The notes: generated from the letters alone by a model not told the origin. Counted from the stretch's first letter, positions 35,348-51,321 are shown. The stretch is DNA of 64,000 nucleotides from Helianthus annuus (GCF_002127325.2 NC_035437.2:112788547-112852546); one strand, 5' to 3'. Translations and numbers: made by a program.

Positions 35348-37930
35348 CTATTGCTCCCTTGGCTTCGAGGTTGGCTTCATGGATGAGGTATAACAATCCT
35401 TAGCCTCCTGCTGATCACTGTCGATCTTGATTATCCCCCATGGGCTAGGGAGTTTCACACATTGATGATAGGTGGATGGGACTGCTTTCATATCATGTAT
35501 CCAGGGCCTGCCAAGGATAACGTTGCAACAAGATAAACAGTCAATAACACAAAATTTTTGATAATTATGTAATCCTTCCACGTAGATTGGGAGTTTGATG
35601 TCCCCCAGAGTTTTCTTCGTTTCTCCACTGAATCCTACAAGCACGGAGGATCTTGGTGTGATGTCTGATTCTGGGATACCCATTTTCTTCAGAACATCAA
35701 GCTGGATAATGTTCACTGAGCTTCCTCCGTCGATAAGGATCCTGCGGACAAAATGGTTAGAGATAAAGAGGGTAATAACTAAACTATCATGATGAGGATC
35801 CTGGATGTTAATGCGATCATTCTCATCAAACGTTATCGTCTTTCCTTCCGAGACACTCAATGTTCGAATAGGTCTCTCTCCATTATCCATTTTTGCTTCC
35901 TTTGCATGCCTTTTGGCCGCCGAGAAGGATGTACCACAGATGTCTGATCCTCCGGAAATAAAGTTGATCACTTGTGCATTCGCCGGAGGGGCTGGAGCCT
36001 TTTCAGGGATCCTTTCAGGATCCTGAGTCCTTTGCTTTTTTCTTCCCAATAATTCTTTTAGATGCCCCTTGCTTAACAGGTATCCAATTTCTTTTCTTAA
36101 AGCTATGCATTCTTCAGTTAGATGTCCGAAATCCTCATGGTATGCACACCATTTCGACTTGTCTTTAGTCCCGGATGGTTTATCATTCTTCCTGGGCCAC
36201 CTAGCTTTTTCTCCTAGATTCTGCATTGCAAGGATTAGTTCATGATTATCAACGGAAAAACAATATTCTGAGATTGGAGGATAATCTTCATCATCCTCTT
36301 CTTGGTCAATAGCATGCACATTCTGGTTGTCATTTCTATGGTAGGATTTGAATTTATTGTTCTTGAAGGAGGATCCTTGCTTCTCCTGTTTTGAGGATCC
36401 TACTTGTCTCTCCTGGATCCTCTTGTCATCCTCTAGCCGGATGAACCTGAGTGCCCGAGTTCTTACTTCATCTAGATTCCTGCATGGTGTCATAACAAGA
36501 TCATCATAGAATAATGAATCCTTAAGCAGTCCCATTTTGAAGGCTTCAACAGCCGTAGCCATATCCAAGTTGGGAATGTCCAAGGATTCTTTACTAAATT
36601 TAGTTATATAATCCCTTAATGATTCATTATGACTTTGAGTTACCCTATATAAATCACTAGTTAATCTTTCAAATTTTCTACTACAAGAGAATTGGTTATT
36701 GAATAAATTAACTAAATTAGCAAATGAAGTAATAGAGTAAGGGGGAAGACTTAGCAGCCATTTAAGAGCTGATCCAGTAAGAGTGGATCCAAATCCTTTA
36801 CATAGGCATGCTTCCTTTAACTTTTCCGGGATTGGATTGATCTCCATTCTCTCCCTGTATTGTGCTATGTGCTCCTCAGGATCCGTTGTACCATCATACA
36901 GCTTCATAGTAGGGATATGGAACCTTTTGGGCACCTCTGCATCACAAATCGGTGGTGCAAAACGAGACACCTTATGGCTTCCATCTGCAATCTCCGGGAT
37001 AGGCTTGACTACCCCTGGAACACTTGAGATCATATCTTTTAGCTTCTGCAACTCCCTGGCCATAGCATGATTGACACCTGTATCCTGCATGAATCCATGG
37101 TTAGTGGTAAGATAATTATTTAAAGTGTTACCTCCCATTGAGTTCAAGTTAGGAACATTGGGTGTAAATCCATATTGCTGGGATTCTGGGATAACGGAGG
37201 GACCAGTGGAAGCAATGGTCTGCATTGGAATGAAGTCCCCCTGATGGACATCTAGACTTCCTGTTTGCAAACTTTTTAGGGATCCTGGCATCTGGAAGGA
37301 TCCTGGTATCTGGGATGATCCTGGAACGAAGGAGGATCCTTGAACCTGGGACGATCCTGGAACAAAGAAGGATCCTTGACCCTGGGATGATCCTGGAACA
37401 AAGTAGGATCCTTGAAACTGCTGTGCTTCCGGATAGGCTCCTGAATTCATGAAGGATCCCATATGCTGGGGATAGGATCCTGCCGGCTGAAAGTGTGAGC
37501 CTGATGCCTGAGTCATTGCTGCCGATCCGAGGTGCAATCCTCTTGATTCTCCCATAAGTTGCATGCCTGGGACTCCCGATGGCTGAGAAGTGATCATTGG
37601 AGTATCAAAGCTCAAGGATTTGGGCATCAGTGGGGAATGATCCTCTGCCGCTTTCTTTTGTCTTTTGAGATCTCCAATTTCCCTGAGGATCCTTTCATTA
37701 GTTTCATCCTGCCGCTGCATACGATCCTTCATCTGCAAAATCAAAGTAAATACGTCACTAGTACTGGGAGTATAAGAATTCATAGCAGAAGAAGATGGAG
37801 GTTTAGAGTTAGTAGGAGTTGGTCTCTTCTCAGCATTCTTCTGGGATCCTGCCGGTGGTGGAGGCAGAGTGTTCTGGGATGAGGTGACTGCAGACATCGC
37901 CGTGGACGTATTCTTCAATGATGAAGCCAT
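35348..37930 (-). CDS. Tat copy A gag-protease
   Basis: ATG at 37930 (MASSLKN), 860 residues to TAG 35348. The N-terminal third is rich in Ser, Pro and Gly, with repeated GSSQ/GSSFVPGSSQ segments whose Gly-Ser pairs are almost all encoded GGATCN. The gag domain follows (EEHIAQYRERMEINPIP, LTGSALKWLLSLPP, FKMGLLKD), then a basic linker, a CX2HX4HX4C knuckle (WCAYHEDFGHLTEEC) and the aspartic protease (RRILIDGGSSVNIIQ). The protein forms particles and processes itself. It ends in the leaky stop that leads into pol. This is the only gag-protease frame of the family in the window that is unbroken. Confidence 0.9.
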   Translation of the reverse strand: MASSLKNTSTAMSAVTSSQNTLPPPPAGSQKNAEKRPTPTNSKPPSSSAMNSYTPSTSDVFTLILQMKDRMQRQDETNERILREIGDLKRQKKAAEDHSPLMPKSLSFDTPMITSQPSGVPGMQLMGESRGLHLGSAAMTQASGSHFQPAGSYPQHMGSFMNSGAYPEAQQFQGSYFVPGSSQGQGSFFVPGSSQVQGSSFVPGSSQIPGSFQMPGSLKSLQTGSLDVHQGDFIPMQTIASTGPSVIPESQQYGFTPNVPNLNSMGGNTLNNYLTTNHGFMQDTGVNHAMARELQKLKDMISSVPGVVKPIPEIADGSHKVSRFAPPICDAEVPKRFHIPTMKLYDGTTDPEEHIAQYRERMEINPIPEKLKEACLCKGFGSTLTGSALKWLLSLPPYSITSFANLVNLFNNQFSCSRKFERLTSDLYRVTQSHNESLRDYITKFSKESLDIPNLDMATAVEAFKMGLLKDSLFYDDLVMTPCRNLDEVRTRALRFIRLEDDKRIQERQVGSSKQEKQGSSFKNNKFKSYHRNDNQNVHAIDQEEDDEDYPPISEYCFSVDNHELILAMQNLGEKARWPRKNDKPSGTKDKSKWCAYHEDFGHLTEECIALRKEIGYLLSKGHLKELLGRKKQRTQDPERIPEKAPAPPANAQVINFISGGSDICGTSFSAAKRHAKEAKMDNGERPIRTLSVSEGKTITFDENDRINIQDPHHDSLVITLFISNHFVRRILIDGGSSVNIIQLDVLKKMGIPESDITPRSSVLVGFSGETKKTLGDIKLPIYVEGLHNYQKFCVIDCLSCCNVILGRPWIHDMKAVPSTYHQCVKLPSPWGIIKIDSDQQEAKDCYTSSMKPTSKPREQ

Positions 37931-37986
37931 GTAATTCTTTGAAATGATTTCGAACAAAAGGTTTTCTTATGAATGAAGCACCAATT

Positions 37987-38004
37987 GCCCCACGGTGGGC
38001 GCTA
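37987..38004 (-). promoter_or_regulatory. primer-binding site of copy A
   Basis: Minus strand TAGCGCCCACCGTGGGGC. Copy C and element E have TGG at the start, so one position has changed. Confidence 0.8.
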
Positions 38005-38007
38005 AAC

Positions 38008-38760
38008 TGTTTTGGTCAAAAATCACACAAGGATAATGCAACCAAACTCTATGTAAACGGGGTATGATGCTTGGTTTGTTGAAAAAGTAAAGGATCACTT
38101 TAGTATGAAATATGCAAAGACACAATGATTTACACGAGGAAAAAGCCCTTGATCAATGTATGATCTCCGGCATAAAAAACCTCGGGTGATGGCAATTACC
38201 GATCACCAAACTTCAATATAAGAAAAATAGTTACAACTTTGGATGATAATGAGCTGAGTACAAGGATCACTATAGTTTCGAGTGTCTAAGCGTGTGAGAA
38301 TTGTGTTGTGTGTTCTTCCGAATGGGGAAGAGTGTTATATATACAAGTGTAGGTGACCTATTTTAGGTAAAAAGACTAATAATCAGCTCATTACCCCTTT
38401 AGAAATAAAAGTAAATCTAGCCTAAATTGTCGCCCTTGAATCATGCCAAGTTCCATATCCTTTGCAACGTCCATCTCTGATTAAGCACATGCTATAATTG
38501 TAAAGACGCGTCCTTTGATCATGATGCTAAGAGCGGATCCTGCTAGATGTTCCTGCAAAATATCACTTAATTCAATGAAGGTAACTGTTAGCATGAGGAT
38601 CCTATAATGGTCCATGATCCTGATCCTGAAGTCCTACTGAGGATCACTATCTGCTAAAGAAACAAGGATCACTGGTTAGGATCACATGTGAGGATCATAT
38701 ATCATAAAAATCCAGCCCTAACAGTAAGGATCACAGGTCATTAAAAATTCTGCCCTAACA
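38008..38760 (-). repeat. LTR shared by copies A (5' LTR) and B (3' LTR)
   Basis: 753 bp, TGTTTTGGTC to CCCTAACA in plus coordinates. Left of it is the PBS of A; right of it is the polypurine tract of B (attgcccccaaaat). It thus closes one element and opens another. Near its right end the block agccctaaca is present twice (38714-38723 and about 38751-38760). Confidence 0.85.
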
Positions 38761-38879
38761 ATTGCCCCCAAAATATAAGGAGTAATTATATAATATTAAC
38801 GAGTTATATTTTGCTGATCTTATCTGTAACTAACTCAACGGATATATAGCCGTTGTGAACGAACTATCTGTTGCAATCC

Positions 38880-38925
38880 TGACGTCACGAAGGTGACAGC
38901 CCTGCACAAATCATGATTATAAATA
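38880..38925 (+). promoter_or_regulatory. promoter of the accessory gene, copy B (TGACGTCA and TATA box)
   Basis: TGACGTCA at 38880-38887 and TATAAATA at 38918-38925, the same spacing (30 bp) as copy A. ATG at 39066. Confidence 0.6.
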
Positions 38926-39065
38926 GAGATAGGGATAGGATCGTTTGCATTTAAAATCAAGAACTTCTCCCTTTATATCCGCAACCAGAGGATTGAACAG
39001 GTATTCCCCTTCATCTTCTCTCTTGCTTGCTCTGTCTTTCTTTTCGTATCTATTTCGTTCAAAAA

Positions 39066-40677
39066 ATGTTGCTCCGGAATTCTCCTGTCAAGGATCAGCA
39101 GAAAGAAAGCCCCTTCAAGAGCCAAGGGATCATCATAAACTCTGCTAAAGAACACTGTATCTTCGCTGATCCTCAGATTGACAGGATTCGGTGCTGTTTT
39201 CCTACAAATACTGTGTTCAAAGCCTATGATCCTTCTGCCCTGAGCGATCACACCTCCGATTCATGGGTTGCCTTTCCTGTGACCCCGTTTGCCATAGGTT
39301 ACACGTATCCCTTCCCAGCCTTCACCCAGGCCTTCTTTTCTTTGACCGGCATATCTTATATCCAGGCTATGCCGATGATCTGGAGGGTTTTGTATACCCT
39401 TGAGAGGATCATCGAGCAAGAGGGGATAGACTTAGGTATGGCCGAGTTAGGTGAGCTGTACGATCTGACAACCTTTGGTTCCTATCGTTATCTGTTCAAA
39501 CGTAGACCTGGGGAGGAGCATCCGATCTTCAAGGCTACCAAGAATGACACTAACTGGAAGCGACGGTTCTTTTTTGTAAGGAGAGATACCATCCCTGATG
39601 GGAAGGATTTGCCCAAGAAGTGGGCTACCCATGGTAGGATAGAGGATCCTGGGAAGGATCACCATAGAACTTATCCTTTAGTATAAGGATCACTGATGTT
39701 CTGTTGTTTTCTTGTTGTGCAGCTATCTCCGTTTCACATCTTAAGTTGACTCCTGCTGCAAAGGAGAGACTCTTGGCCTTTAAGAAGCTTGATCCTGAAA
39801 TAAGAACTTTCAAGATCACCACCTAGGATTCTCAGGAAGTGTCCTCTGCTTCTGTCACAATGTCAAGTAAGTATCCTTATTTAAGGAGTATTTATATAAT
39901 GAGAGTCAAATAAAATTAAGATACTTATCTTGTTTTGGTTGTGCAGGCGCTGGAAAATCCACCAAATCTTCCTCGAAGTTCGGCATCACTGATCTTACTA
40001 ACGTCAAATCCTCTAAGAAGAAGACTCCTGCTGCTAGCCCAACTGCTTCGGCCCTTAAAGCACACCTCAGAGGAAAGGGAGGCAAGAAAAGAAAGACCTC
40101 CGAGGCTGAAGATCTGCAAGGCCTTCCCTTGATCCGCCAACAGTTCCTGGACTATTTTAGTGAGGTAAGGATCACTGTCCCTGCTTACATATCCTGCTTG
40201 TTTAAGGATCATTTGGCTTCTGACATCATTCCTTTGTCTTCCTTGCAGAAATTTGCGGAGATAGAGACATATGTTGGCCATGTTGAGGATCAGGATCGCC
40301 AGATTGCTGATCTTCAACAGGTTGTCGTGCTGAAGGATCTCAAGATAGCCGATCTTCAGAAGGAGCTTCAGGCCACCAAGAATGATGCTGCCAAGATGCT
40401 GATCAACTTCGACTATGAGAAGCACGAGATCACCCAGGATGCCAAGGTCTCTGCCGCGATAACTATGTACAAGATCCAGCTGCAAATGGCCATGGAAGCT
40501 CAGGATCCTGCTTTTGATAAGAGCACCTGGGATGTCGAAGGCTGGAAGGCTAGGCTGGCTGAATTGGAGGATGATGAAGAGGCTGAGGAGATTCCGATGC
40601 TTGAGGGTGGAGGCACTGGCAAGGACCAAGGTGGTGAGGCAAGCGGAGCTGGTGGTGATGGTGCAGCGAAGGATTGA
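39066..40677 (+). pseudogene. accessory gene (opposite strand), copy B, four exons, one stop codon
   Basis: Exons 39066-39633 (568 nt), 39723-39866 (144), 39947-40164 (218) and 40249-40677, separated by GT-AG introns, match copies C and D in length and phase. TAG inside exon 2 (about 39825) replaces a CAG-type codon, so the protein would be truncated. The N-terminal region has the PF04195-like (putative gypsy type transposon) pattern FFSLTGISYIQAMPMIWRVLY, LYDLTTFGSYRY and WKRRFFFVRRD. Exon 3 is basic (GGKKRKTSE). Exon 4 is coiled coil plus an acidic, Gly-rich tail. It is convergent with pol of its own element. Confidence 0.75.
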
Positions 40678-40933
40678 GCTGCAGGATTGGGCGTTGATGG
40701 AAATTTCGAGACTTAGCCGGAGCCCAATTTTTTTGTTTGGTGGTTGTTTGTTTGAATAGTTTGATGGTTTGTACTTTGAACAATAGTTTTTAGGGTAAGG
40801 ATCTATGATCCTTTGAACAATAGGTAGGATAATAGGTGGTGGAGGGATCCTCTGTTTGGGGGATGAAGCCACTTGTTATCCTGCCGACCTTTATTTCCTG
40901 CACTGCTATGACCGCATGAACAATGGACACCCT

Positions 40934-40987
40934 TTGCCAACCCATGTGGACGGGCCACATTTTGCTGGTAGAAACGTGGGTTGGCAA
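40934..40987 (+). other. conserved hairpin after the accessory gene, copy B
   Basis: TTGCCAACCCA (40934-40944) and TGGGTTGGCAA (40977-40987), the same 11-bp stem as in A, C and D. Confidence 0.7.
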
Positions 40988-41281
40988 TTTTGACAACTTT
41001 ATAGGGTTAAATATTTTGTGAATGAATAAAACTTTAACTTTTGACTTATCTTGTGATGTTATCCTTGTATATCCTTTAAATTTTCAATTGTTTTGATTTA
41101 TACTTGTCCGAGTAAGAAAAGTTAAGCAAATTATGTTTAAGAAATTTAGGATATGATCCAGGATCAAATATCCTATAGTCGAAAACTTGCAGAAAGTAGT
41201 TAATTCTAAGGATCATAGGTTCAGTTGTCAAAGTGTAGGGGTTATTCAAAATAATGAATGAAATCAAAACAGTTAAGGATC

Positions 41282-41286
41282 ATACC
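41282..41286. repeat. target site duplication (left), atacc
   Basis: Repeated at 52049-52053; flanks copy C. Confidence 0.9.
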
Positions 41287-42013
41287 TGTTAGGGCTGGAA
41301 TTTTATTATACATGATCCTTACACGTGATCCTAACCAATGATCCTTGTTTCTTTGGCAGATAGTGATCCTCAGCAGGACTTCAGGATCAGGATCATGGAC
41401 CATTATAGGATCCTCATACTAACGGTCACCTCCGCTTAATGCAATGTTATTTTGCAGGAACATCTAGCAGGATACGCTCTTAGCATCATGATCAAGGGAC
41501 GCGTCTTCACAATTATGGCAAGAGCTTAATCGGAGATAGACGTTGCACAGGATATGGAAACTTGGCTTGATTTATGGGCGGCAATTTAGGCTAGATTGTC
41601 TTTTATTTCTAAAGGGGTAATGAGCTGATAATTAGTCTTTTTACCTAAAATAGGTCACCTACACTTGTATAAATACGACTCTTCCTCATTTGGAAGAGGA
41701 CACACGACATACAACACAATTCTCACACACTTAGACACTCAAAACAATAGTGATCCTTGTACTCAGCTCATTATCATCCGAAGTTGTAACTATATTTTTC
41801 TTATATTGAAGTTGGTGATCGGTAGTTGCCATCACCCGAGGTTTTTTATGCTGGAGATCATACATTGATCAAGGGCTTTTTCCTCGTATAAATCATTGTG
41901 TCTTTGCATCTTTATCACAGAAGTGATCCTTTACTTTCATAATTAACCAAGCATCATACCCCGTTTACATAAAGTTTGGTTACATTATCCTTGTGTGATT
42001 TTTGACCAAAACA
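41287..42013 (+). repeat. 5' LTR of copy C
   Basis: TGTTAGGGCTGG to GACCAAAACA. A TATAAATA box lies at 41668-41675. The first 160 bp hold eight GGATC/GATCC pentamers, mostly as TGATCCT. Confidence 0.95.
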
Positions 42014-42016
42014 GTT

Positions 42017-42034
42017 TGGCGCCCACCGTGGGGC
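42017..42034 (+). promoter_or_regulatory. primer-binding site of copy C
   Basis: TGGCGCCCACCGTGGGGC starting 4 nt after the LTR end. Confidence 0.85.
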
Positions 42035-42090
42035 AATTGGTGCTTCATTCATAAGAAAATCTTTTGTTCGAAATCATTTCGAAGAGTTAC

Positions 42091-44637
42091 ATGGCTTCAT
42101 CGTTGAAGAACACGTCCACGGCGATGTCTGCAGTCACCTCATCACAGACCACTCTGCCTCCTCCACCGGCAGGATCTCAGAAAAATACTGAGAAGAGACC
42201 AACTCCTACTTCCTCTAAACCTCCATCTTCTTCTGCTATGAATTCTTCTATTCCCAGTACTAGTGATGTGTTTGCTTTAATTTTGCAGATGAAGGATCGT
42301 ATGCAGCGGCAGGATGAGACTAATGACAGGATCCTCCGGGAAATTGGAGACCTCAAAAGACAAAAGAAAGCGGCAGAGGATCATTCCCCACTGATGCCCA
42401 AATCCTTGAGCTTCGAGACTCCAATGATCACTTCCCAGCCATCGGGGACCCCGGACGTACAAATCATAGGGGAGTCAAGAGGATTACATCTCAAGTCGGC
42501 AGCAATGACTCAGACATCAGGCTCACATTTTCAGCCAGCAGGATCCTATCCTCAGTATATGGGATCCTTCATGAATTCAGGAGTCTATCCTGGAACACAG
42601 CAACTTCAAGGATCCTATTTTGTCCCAGGATCATCCCAGGTTCAAGGATCCTCCTTTGTTCCAGGATCGTCTCAGATACCAGGATCCTTCCCAATGCCAG
42701 GATCCCTAAGAAGTTTGCAAACAGGAAATCCGGATGTCCATCAAGGGGACTTCATTCCGATGCAGACCATAGCCTCCACTGGTCCCTCCATTGTCCTTGA
42801 ATCCCAGCAACTTGGATTCACAACCACTGTTCCTAATTTGAACCCAATGGGAGGTAACACCTTAAATAATTATCTTGCCACTAACCATGGATTAATGCAG
42901 GATACAGGTGTCAATCATGCTATGGCCAGGGAATTACAGAAACTAAAGGACATGATCTCGAGTGTTCCGGGAGTAGTTAGAACTATACCTGAAATTGCAG
43001 ATGGGAGCCATAAGGTATCTCGTTTTGCACCACCAATCTGTGATGCAGAGGTACCCAAAACGTTCCATATCCCTACTATGAAGCTGTATGACGGTACAAC
43101 GGATCCAGAGGAACACGTAGCACAATACAGGGAAAGGATGGAGATCAATCCTATCCCAGAAAAATTGAAGGAAGCATGCTTATGTAAAGGATTTGGATCC
43201 ACTCTTACTGGATCAGCTCTTAAATGGCTACTAAGTCTTCCCCCTTACTCTATTACTTCATTTGCTAATTTAGTTAATTTATTCAACAACCAATTTTCTT
43301 GTAGTAGAAAATTTGAAAGATTAACCAGTGATTTATATAGGGTAACCCAAAGTCATAATGAATCATTAAGAGATTATATAACTAAATTTAGTAAAGAATC
43401 CTTGGACATTCCCAACTTGGATACGGCTACGGCTGTTGAAGCCTTCAAAATGGGACTGCTTAAGGATTTCATTATTCTATGATGATCTTGTTATGACACC
43501 ATGCAGGAACTTAGATGAAGTAAGAACTCGGGCACTCAGGTTCATCCGGCTAGAGGATGACAAGAGGATCCAGGAGAGACAAGTAGGATCTTCAAAACAA
43601 GATAAGCAAGGATCCTCCTTCAAGAGCAACAAATTCAAATCCTACCATAGAAATGAAAATAAGAATGTGCATGCTGTTGACCAGGAAGAGGATGATGAAG
43701 AATATCCTCCAATCTCAGAATATTGTTTTTCTGTTGATAATCATGAACTGATCCTTGCAATGCAGAACCTAGGTGAAAAAGCTAGGTGGCCCAGGAAGAA
43801 TGATAAACCATCCGGGACTAAAGACAAGTCAAAATGGTGTGCATACCACGAGGATTTCGGGCATCTAACTGAAGATTGCATAGCCTTAAGAAAAGAAATT
43901 GGATACATGCTAAGCAAGGGGCATCTAAAAGAATTGCTGGGGAGAAAAAAGCAAAGGACCCAGGATCCTGAAAGGATCCCCGAAAAAGCTCCAGCACCCC
44001 CGGCAAATACACAAGCGATCAACTTTATATCCGGAGGATCAGACATCTGTGGTACATCCTTCTCGGCGGCCAAAAGACATGCAAAAGAATCAAAAATGGA
44101 TAATGGAGAGAGGCCTATTAGAACATCAAGTGTTTCAGAAGGGAAGACGATAACATTTGATGAGGATGATCGCATTAACATTCAGGATCCTCATCATGAT
44201 AGTTTAGTTATTACTCTCTTTATCTCTAACAATTTTGTCCGCATGATCCTTATCGATGGAGGAAGCTCAGTGAACATTATCCAGCTTGATGTTCTGAAGA
44301 AAATGGGTATCCCAGAATCAGACATCACACCGAGATCCTCCGTGCTTTAGGATTCAGTGGAGAAACGAAGAAAACTCTGGGGGACATCAAACTCCCAATC
44401 TACGTGGAAGGATTACATAATTATCAGAAATTTTGTGTTATTGACTGTTTATCTTGTTGCAACGTTATCCTTGGCAGGCCTTGGATACACGATATGAAAG
44501 CAGTCCCATCTACCTACCATCAATGTGTGAAGCTCCCTAGCCCATGGGGGATAATCAAGATCGACAGTGATCAGCAGGAGGCTAAGGATTGTTATACCTC
44601 ATCTATGAAGCCAACCTCGAAGCCAAGGGAGCAATAG
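42091..44637 (+). pseudogene. Tat copy C gag-protease with two compensating 1-bp indels
   Basis: ATG 42091 (MASSLKN) opens the gag frame. Compared with copy A, one extra T at about 43466-43468 shifts it at GLLKDF. The proper protein continues in the next frame (LFYDDLVMTPCRNLDE) through the CX2HX4HX4C knuckle and protease (MILIDGGSSVNIIQ; the Arg-Arg of copy A is Arg-Met here). One base is missing near 44346 and the original frame returns to end at TAG 44635-44637. The two indels cancel in phase but leave about 290 codons out of frame. Confidence 0.85.
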
Positions 44638-47943
<3,306 letters not shown>

Positions 47944-48451
47944 ACATGATCCTTCATACATGTGATCCTTACATTGAAGTATCCTTGAAGGATCCCGGTG
48001 ATATCAGTGATCCTTACTCTGGTAATATGCTTATCCTAGAAACTATTGCATTTTCTTACTTTTTACCTAAGGATAAGGATCACGTATCCTTCATCCTCTA
48101 CTCACGAAACATTTGAGTTATGATAGTTCAGGTATCTTCAGCATATCGTCAAAGATCTTCAAAAGCACCGCAGATCCTTGGGTCCAACCCCAGTTATCCT
48201 TGGGATTATCCCCAGTTTCCGCCAGCAGCGCACGATGATCCTGATATAGTTCACGTCTTTGGGACCAGTACCCACTTCCGGGGCTGACAACCTCATCGTA
48301 CTGGCTATATTTAGGATCCTACGTATAATGGTAGACGTACCATACATCCGTTCCTAAGGTTTCTAACGTTTTCACGTTAGCTAAGGTTTTGACATTTTCA
48401 TGTCACTAAGTTTGGATAGTCGCCAGAAAGGGCCATACTCCAGTTTACATA

Positions 48452-48592
48452 CGATCCTTTGGGCTTGTCCCCAGTTATCCTTTGGGCTTGTCCCCAGTGA
48501 TCCTCCGGGATCATTCTCAGTTATCCTATGGGCTTGTCCCCAGTGATCCTCCGGGATCATTCTCAGTTACCCTTTGGGCGTGCCCCCAGTTA
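48452..48592. repeat. array of 23-bp repeats downstream of pol, copy C
   Basis: About six units (gggcttgtccccagttatcc type) alternate with gggatcattctcagt-type variants. Same place as in A, B and D, but different unit composition. Confidence 0.8.
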
Positions 48593-49044
48593 CTAATTTA
48601 TTTCTTACATTGGCTTAGTCCCAAGTTGTGCTTCGTTTTTCAGGATTGTCAAAGTTGGACCACATAAGGATCCTTAATCCTTATTATCCATCAAAATCTT
48701 ATCTACGATGGTCTCGATTGAAGGTTAGGATCCTAACTTGGATCCTCAGGTATGATCCTTGACCATTTTGATTATACTCACTATCCTAACCGACCCTTAC
48801 ACTTTGACAACCAAACCTATGATCCTTGAATTAAAGTACTTTGAAAATTTTCAATATCAGGATATTTGATCTGGGATCATATCCTAAATTTGGATAACAT
48901 ATTTTCAACCCTTGTTACTTTAAATATACTACAAAAACAATCAAGAAACAAGAAGATAAGGATAACAACACGAGATAAGCCAGAAAAATTAAAGTTATAT
49001 TATTAAACAAAAGGATCTTTAACCCTTTCAAAAAGTTGTCAAAA

Positions 49045-49098
49045 TTGCCAACCCACATTTCTACCAGCAAAACGTGGCCCGTCCACATGGGTTGGCAA
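49045..49098 (-). other. conserved hairpin after the accessory gene, copy C
   Basis: TTGCCAACCCA (49045-49055) and TGGGTTGGCAA (49088-49098). Confidence 0.7.
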
Positions 49099-49374
49099 AG
49101 GGTGTCCATTGTCTATGCGGTCTTAGCATTGTGCAGGAAATTAAAAGCGGCAGGATCACAAAGGCTTCATCCCCCAAACAGAGGATCCCTCCACCTTTTG
49201 CAATCCTACCTACTGTTCAAAGGATCCAGGATCCTTAACCCTAAAAACTATTGTTCGAAGATTACAGACCATAATTGTTCACAAACCATCAACAACCACA
49301 AAAAACCATTACTAAACCTAAAAAATTGGGCTCCGGCCTAGTCAACAATATCCATCATCGCCCAATCATGCAGC

Positions 49375-50998
49375 CTACTCCTTCGCTGCTCCATCACCAC
49401 CAGCCTCTCCACCCTGATCCTTTTCAGCATCACCGCCTTCCAGCATGGGGATATCCTCAGCCTCATCCTCGTCCTCCAGGTCTGCCAGCCTTGCCTTCCA
49501 ACCTTCAACGTCCCACGAGCTTTTATCAAAGATAGGATCCTGAGCCTCCTCAGCCATCTGAAGTTGTATCTTGTACATAGCAATTGCCGCAGAGACCTTG
49601 GCATCCTGGGTGATCTCCTGCTTCTCGCTATCCATATCGATCAACCTCTAAGCAGCCTCATCCTTCGTGGCCTGGGGTTCCTTCTCAAGATCTGCTATCT
49701 TGAGATCCTTAAGCACGCCCATTTGTTGAAGGTCGGCAATCTGGCTCTCTTGATCCTCAACATGGCCAAGATAGGTCTCGATCTCGGCAAGTTTCTGCAA
49801 AAAGGGAAATAAGGTAAGTTCAGAACCGGATGATCCTCAAAGAAACAGGATACACAAACAGGATATTCGAAACGGATAACCAACAGGGGCAGTGATCCTT
49901 ACCTCATTCACGTAGTCAAGGAATTGCTGACGGAGGAGGGGAAATCCTTGGAGATCTTCAGAGGTTTTCCTCTTTTTTCCCTTGCCCCGGATAGGTGCCT
50001 TGGGGGCTGAAACTGAAGGACTGGCAGCAGGAGCCTTCTTCCTCGAAGACTTGACGTTGGTGAGATCATCTATCCCAAATTTAGAAGCAGATTTGACAGA
50101 CCTGGCAGACTTCCCAGCGCCTACACAATCAAAAAACAAGATAAGTTGCCTTATTAATCAAACAATCTTACATATAATTTATTTTCTATAAGGATACTTA
50201 CTTGACATAGTGGCAGATGCAGAGGATACTTCTTGTGAATCTTGGACGGTGACTTGGAAACTTCTGACCTCAGGATCAAGCTTTTTAAAAGCCAAGACTC
50301 TCTCTCTTGCAGCAGGGGTTAATTTCAGATGAGCGATGGATATAGCTGCACAAGAGATAAAAAAGACATTAGTGATCCTCATCATATGGGACAGGACTGA
50401 TAGTGATCCTTCGAGGATCCTCTATCCTACCATGAGTGGCCCATTCCTTGGGCAGATCCTTCCCATCTGGGATGGAATCCCTCCTAACAAAGAAAAAGCG
50501 ACGCTTCCAGTTTGTATCGTTCTTAGTGACCTTGAAGACAGGGTGATCCTCCCCGGCTTTCCGTTTCAGCAAGTACCGATGAGAACCAAATGTGGTAAGA
50601 TCATAAAGCTCGGCCAACTCCGCCATCCCAAGATCAATCCCTTTCTGCTCAATGATCCTCTCGAAGGTATACAAAACCCTCCAGATCATCGGCATAGCTT
50701 GGATATAAGAGATGCCGGTTAAGGAAAAGAAAGATTGGGTGAAGGTTGGAAAAGGATACGAATACCCTATAGTGAACGGAGTAGCAGGAAGAGCCACCCA
50801 GACGTCTGAAACAAAGTCGCTCAAAGCTGTAGGAACAAAGGATTTGAAAACAGCATTCGCCGGAAAGCGATGACGAATTCTGTCTACGTGAGCATCAGTA
50901 AAACAACACCTCTCCGTAGGAGAATCCTTGATGATCCCCTGGCTTTTTAGGGGACTACTCTTCTTGGAATCCTTGTGAGGAGAATTCCGGAGCAACAT
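49375..50998 (-). pseudogene. accessory gene, copy C, four exons, one stop codon in exon 4
   Basis: Minus-strand exons 50998-50431 (568 nt), 50345-50202 (144), 50120-49903 (218) and 49794-49375 (420), with GT-AG introns of 85, 81 and 108 bp, exactly the structure of copy D. The protein matches D almost completely (RHRFPAN versus RHHFPAN). In exon 4 a CAG codon of copy D is TAG (49650-49648), which would remove most of the coiled coil and the acidic tail. The gene is convergent with pol (44638-47943), so the two transcripts can overlap. Confidence 0.8.
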
Positions 50999-51156
50999 GC
51001 TTGTGACGGAATGGAAACAGAGTAAAAACAGAAAACAGAGCAAAGAGAATAGAGAAAGGAAAGAGAGAAGAGGAGAATACCTGATCAATCTTCGGTGGAG
51101 ATTATAAAGGGAGTATATCCTGAATTTAAATACAAACTGATCCTCACCCTATCTCC

Positions 51157-51201
51157 TATTTATAATCATGATCTGCAGGGATTGTCACATCTATGACGTA
51201 A
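51157..51201 (-). promoter_or_regulatory. promoter of the accessory gene, copy C
   Basis: Minus strand TATAAATA (51164-51157), with TTACGTCA (51201-51194) 29 bp upstream. The ACGT core is kept although the flank differs from copies A and B. Confidence 0.55.
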
Positions 51202-51310
51202 TGATCACAACGGCTAGTCCATGTGTAACGGCTAGTTATTCGGAGTCGCCCGTTGGAGATAAGATCGAAACAAAATACAACTCATTAATTTACAATAAAC
51301 TCCTTATATT

Positions 51311-51321
51311 TTGGGGGCAAT
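51311..51321 (+). promoter_or_regulatory. polypurine tract of copy C
   Basis: ttgggggcaat directly before the 3' LTR start TGTTAGGG at 51322. Confidence 0.8.

Noticed and set aside
43436..43482. Programmed frameshift in copy C gag
   Set aside because: Copy A is open at the same place with one T fewer, so it is an indel.
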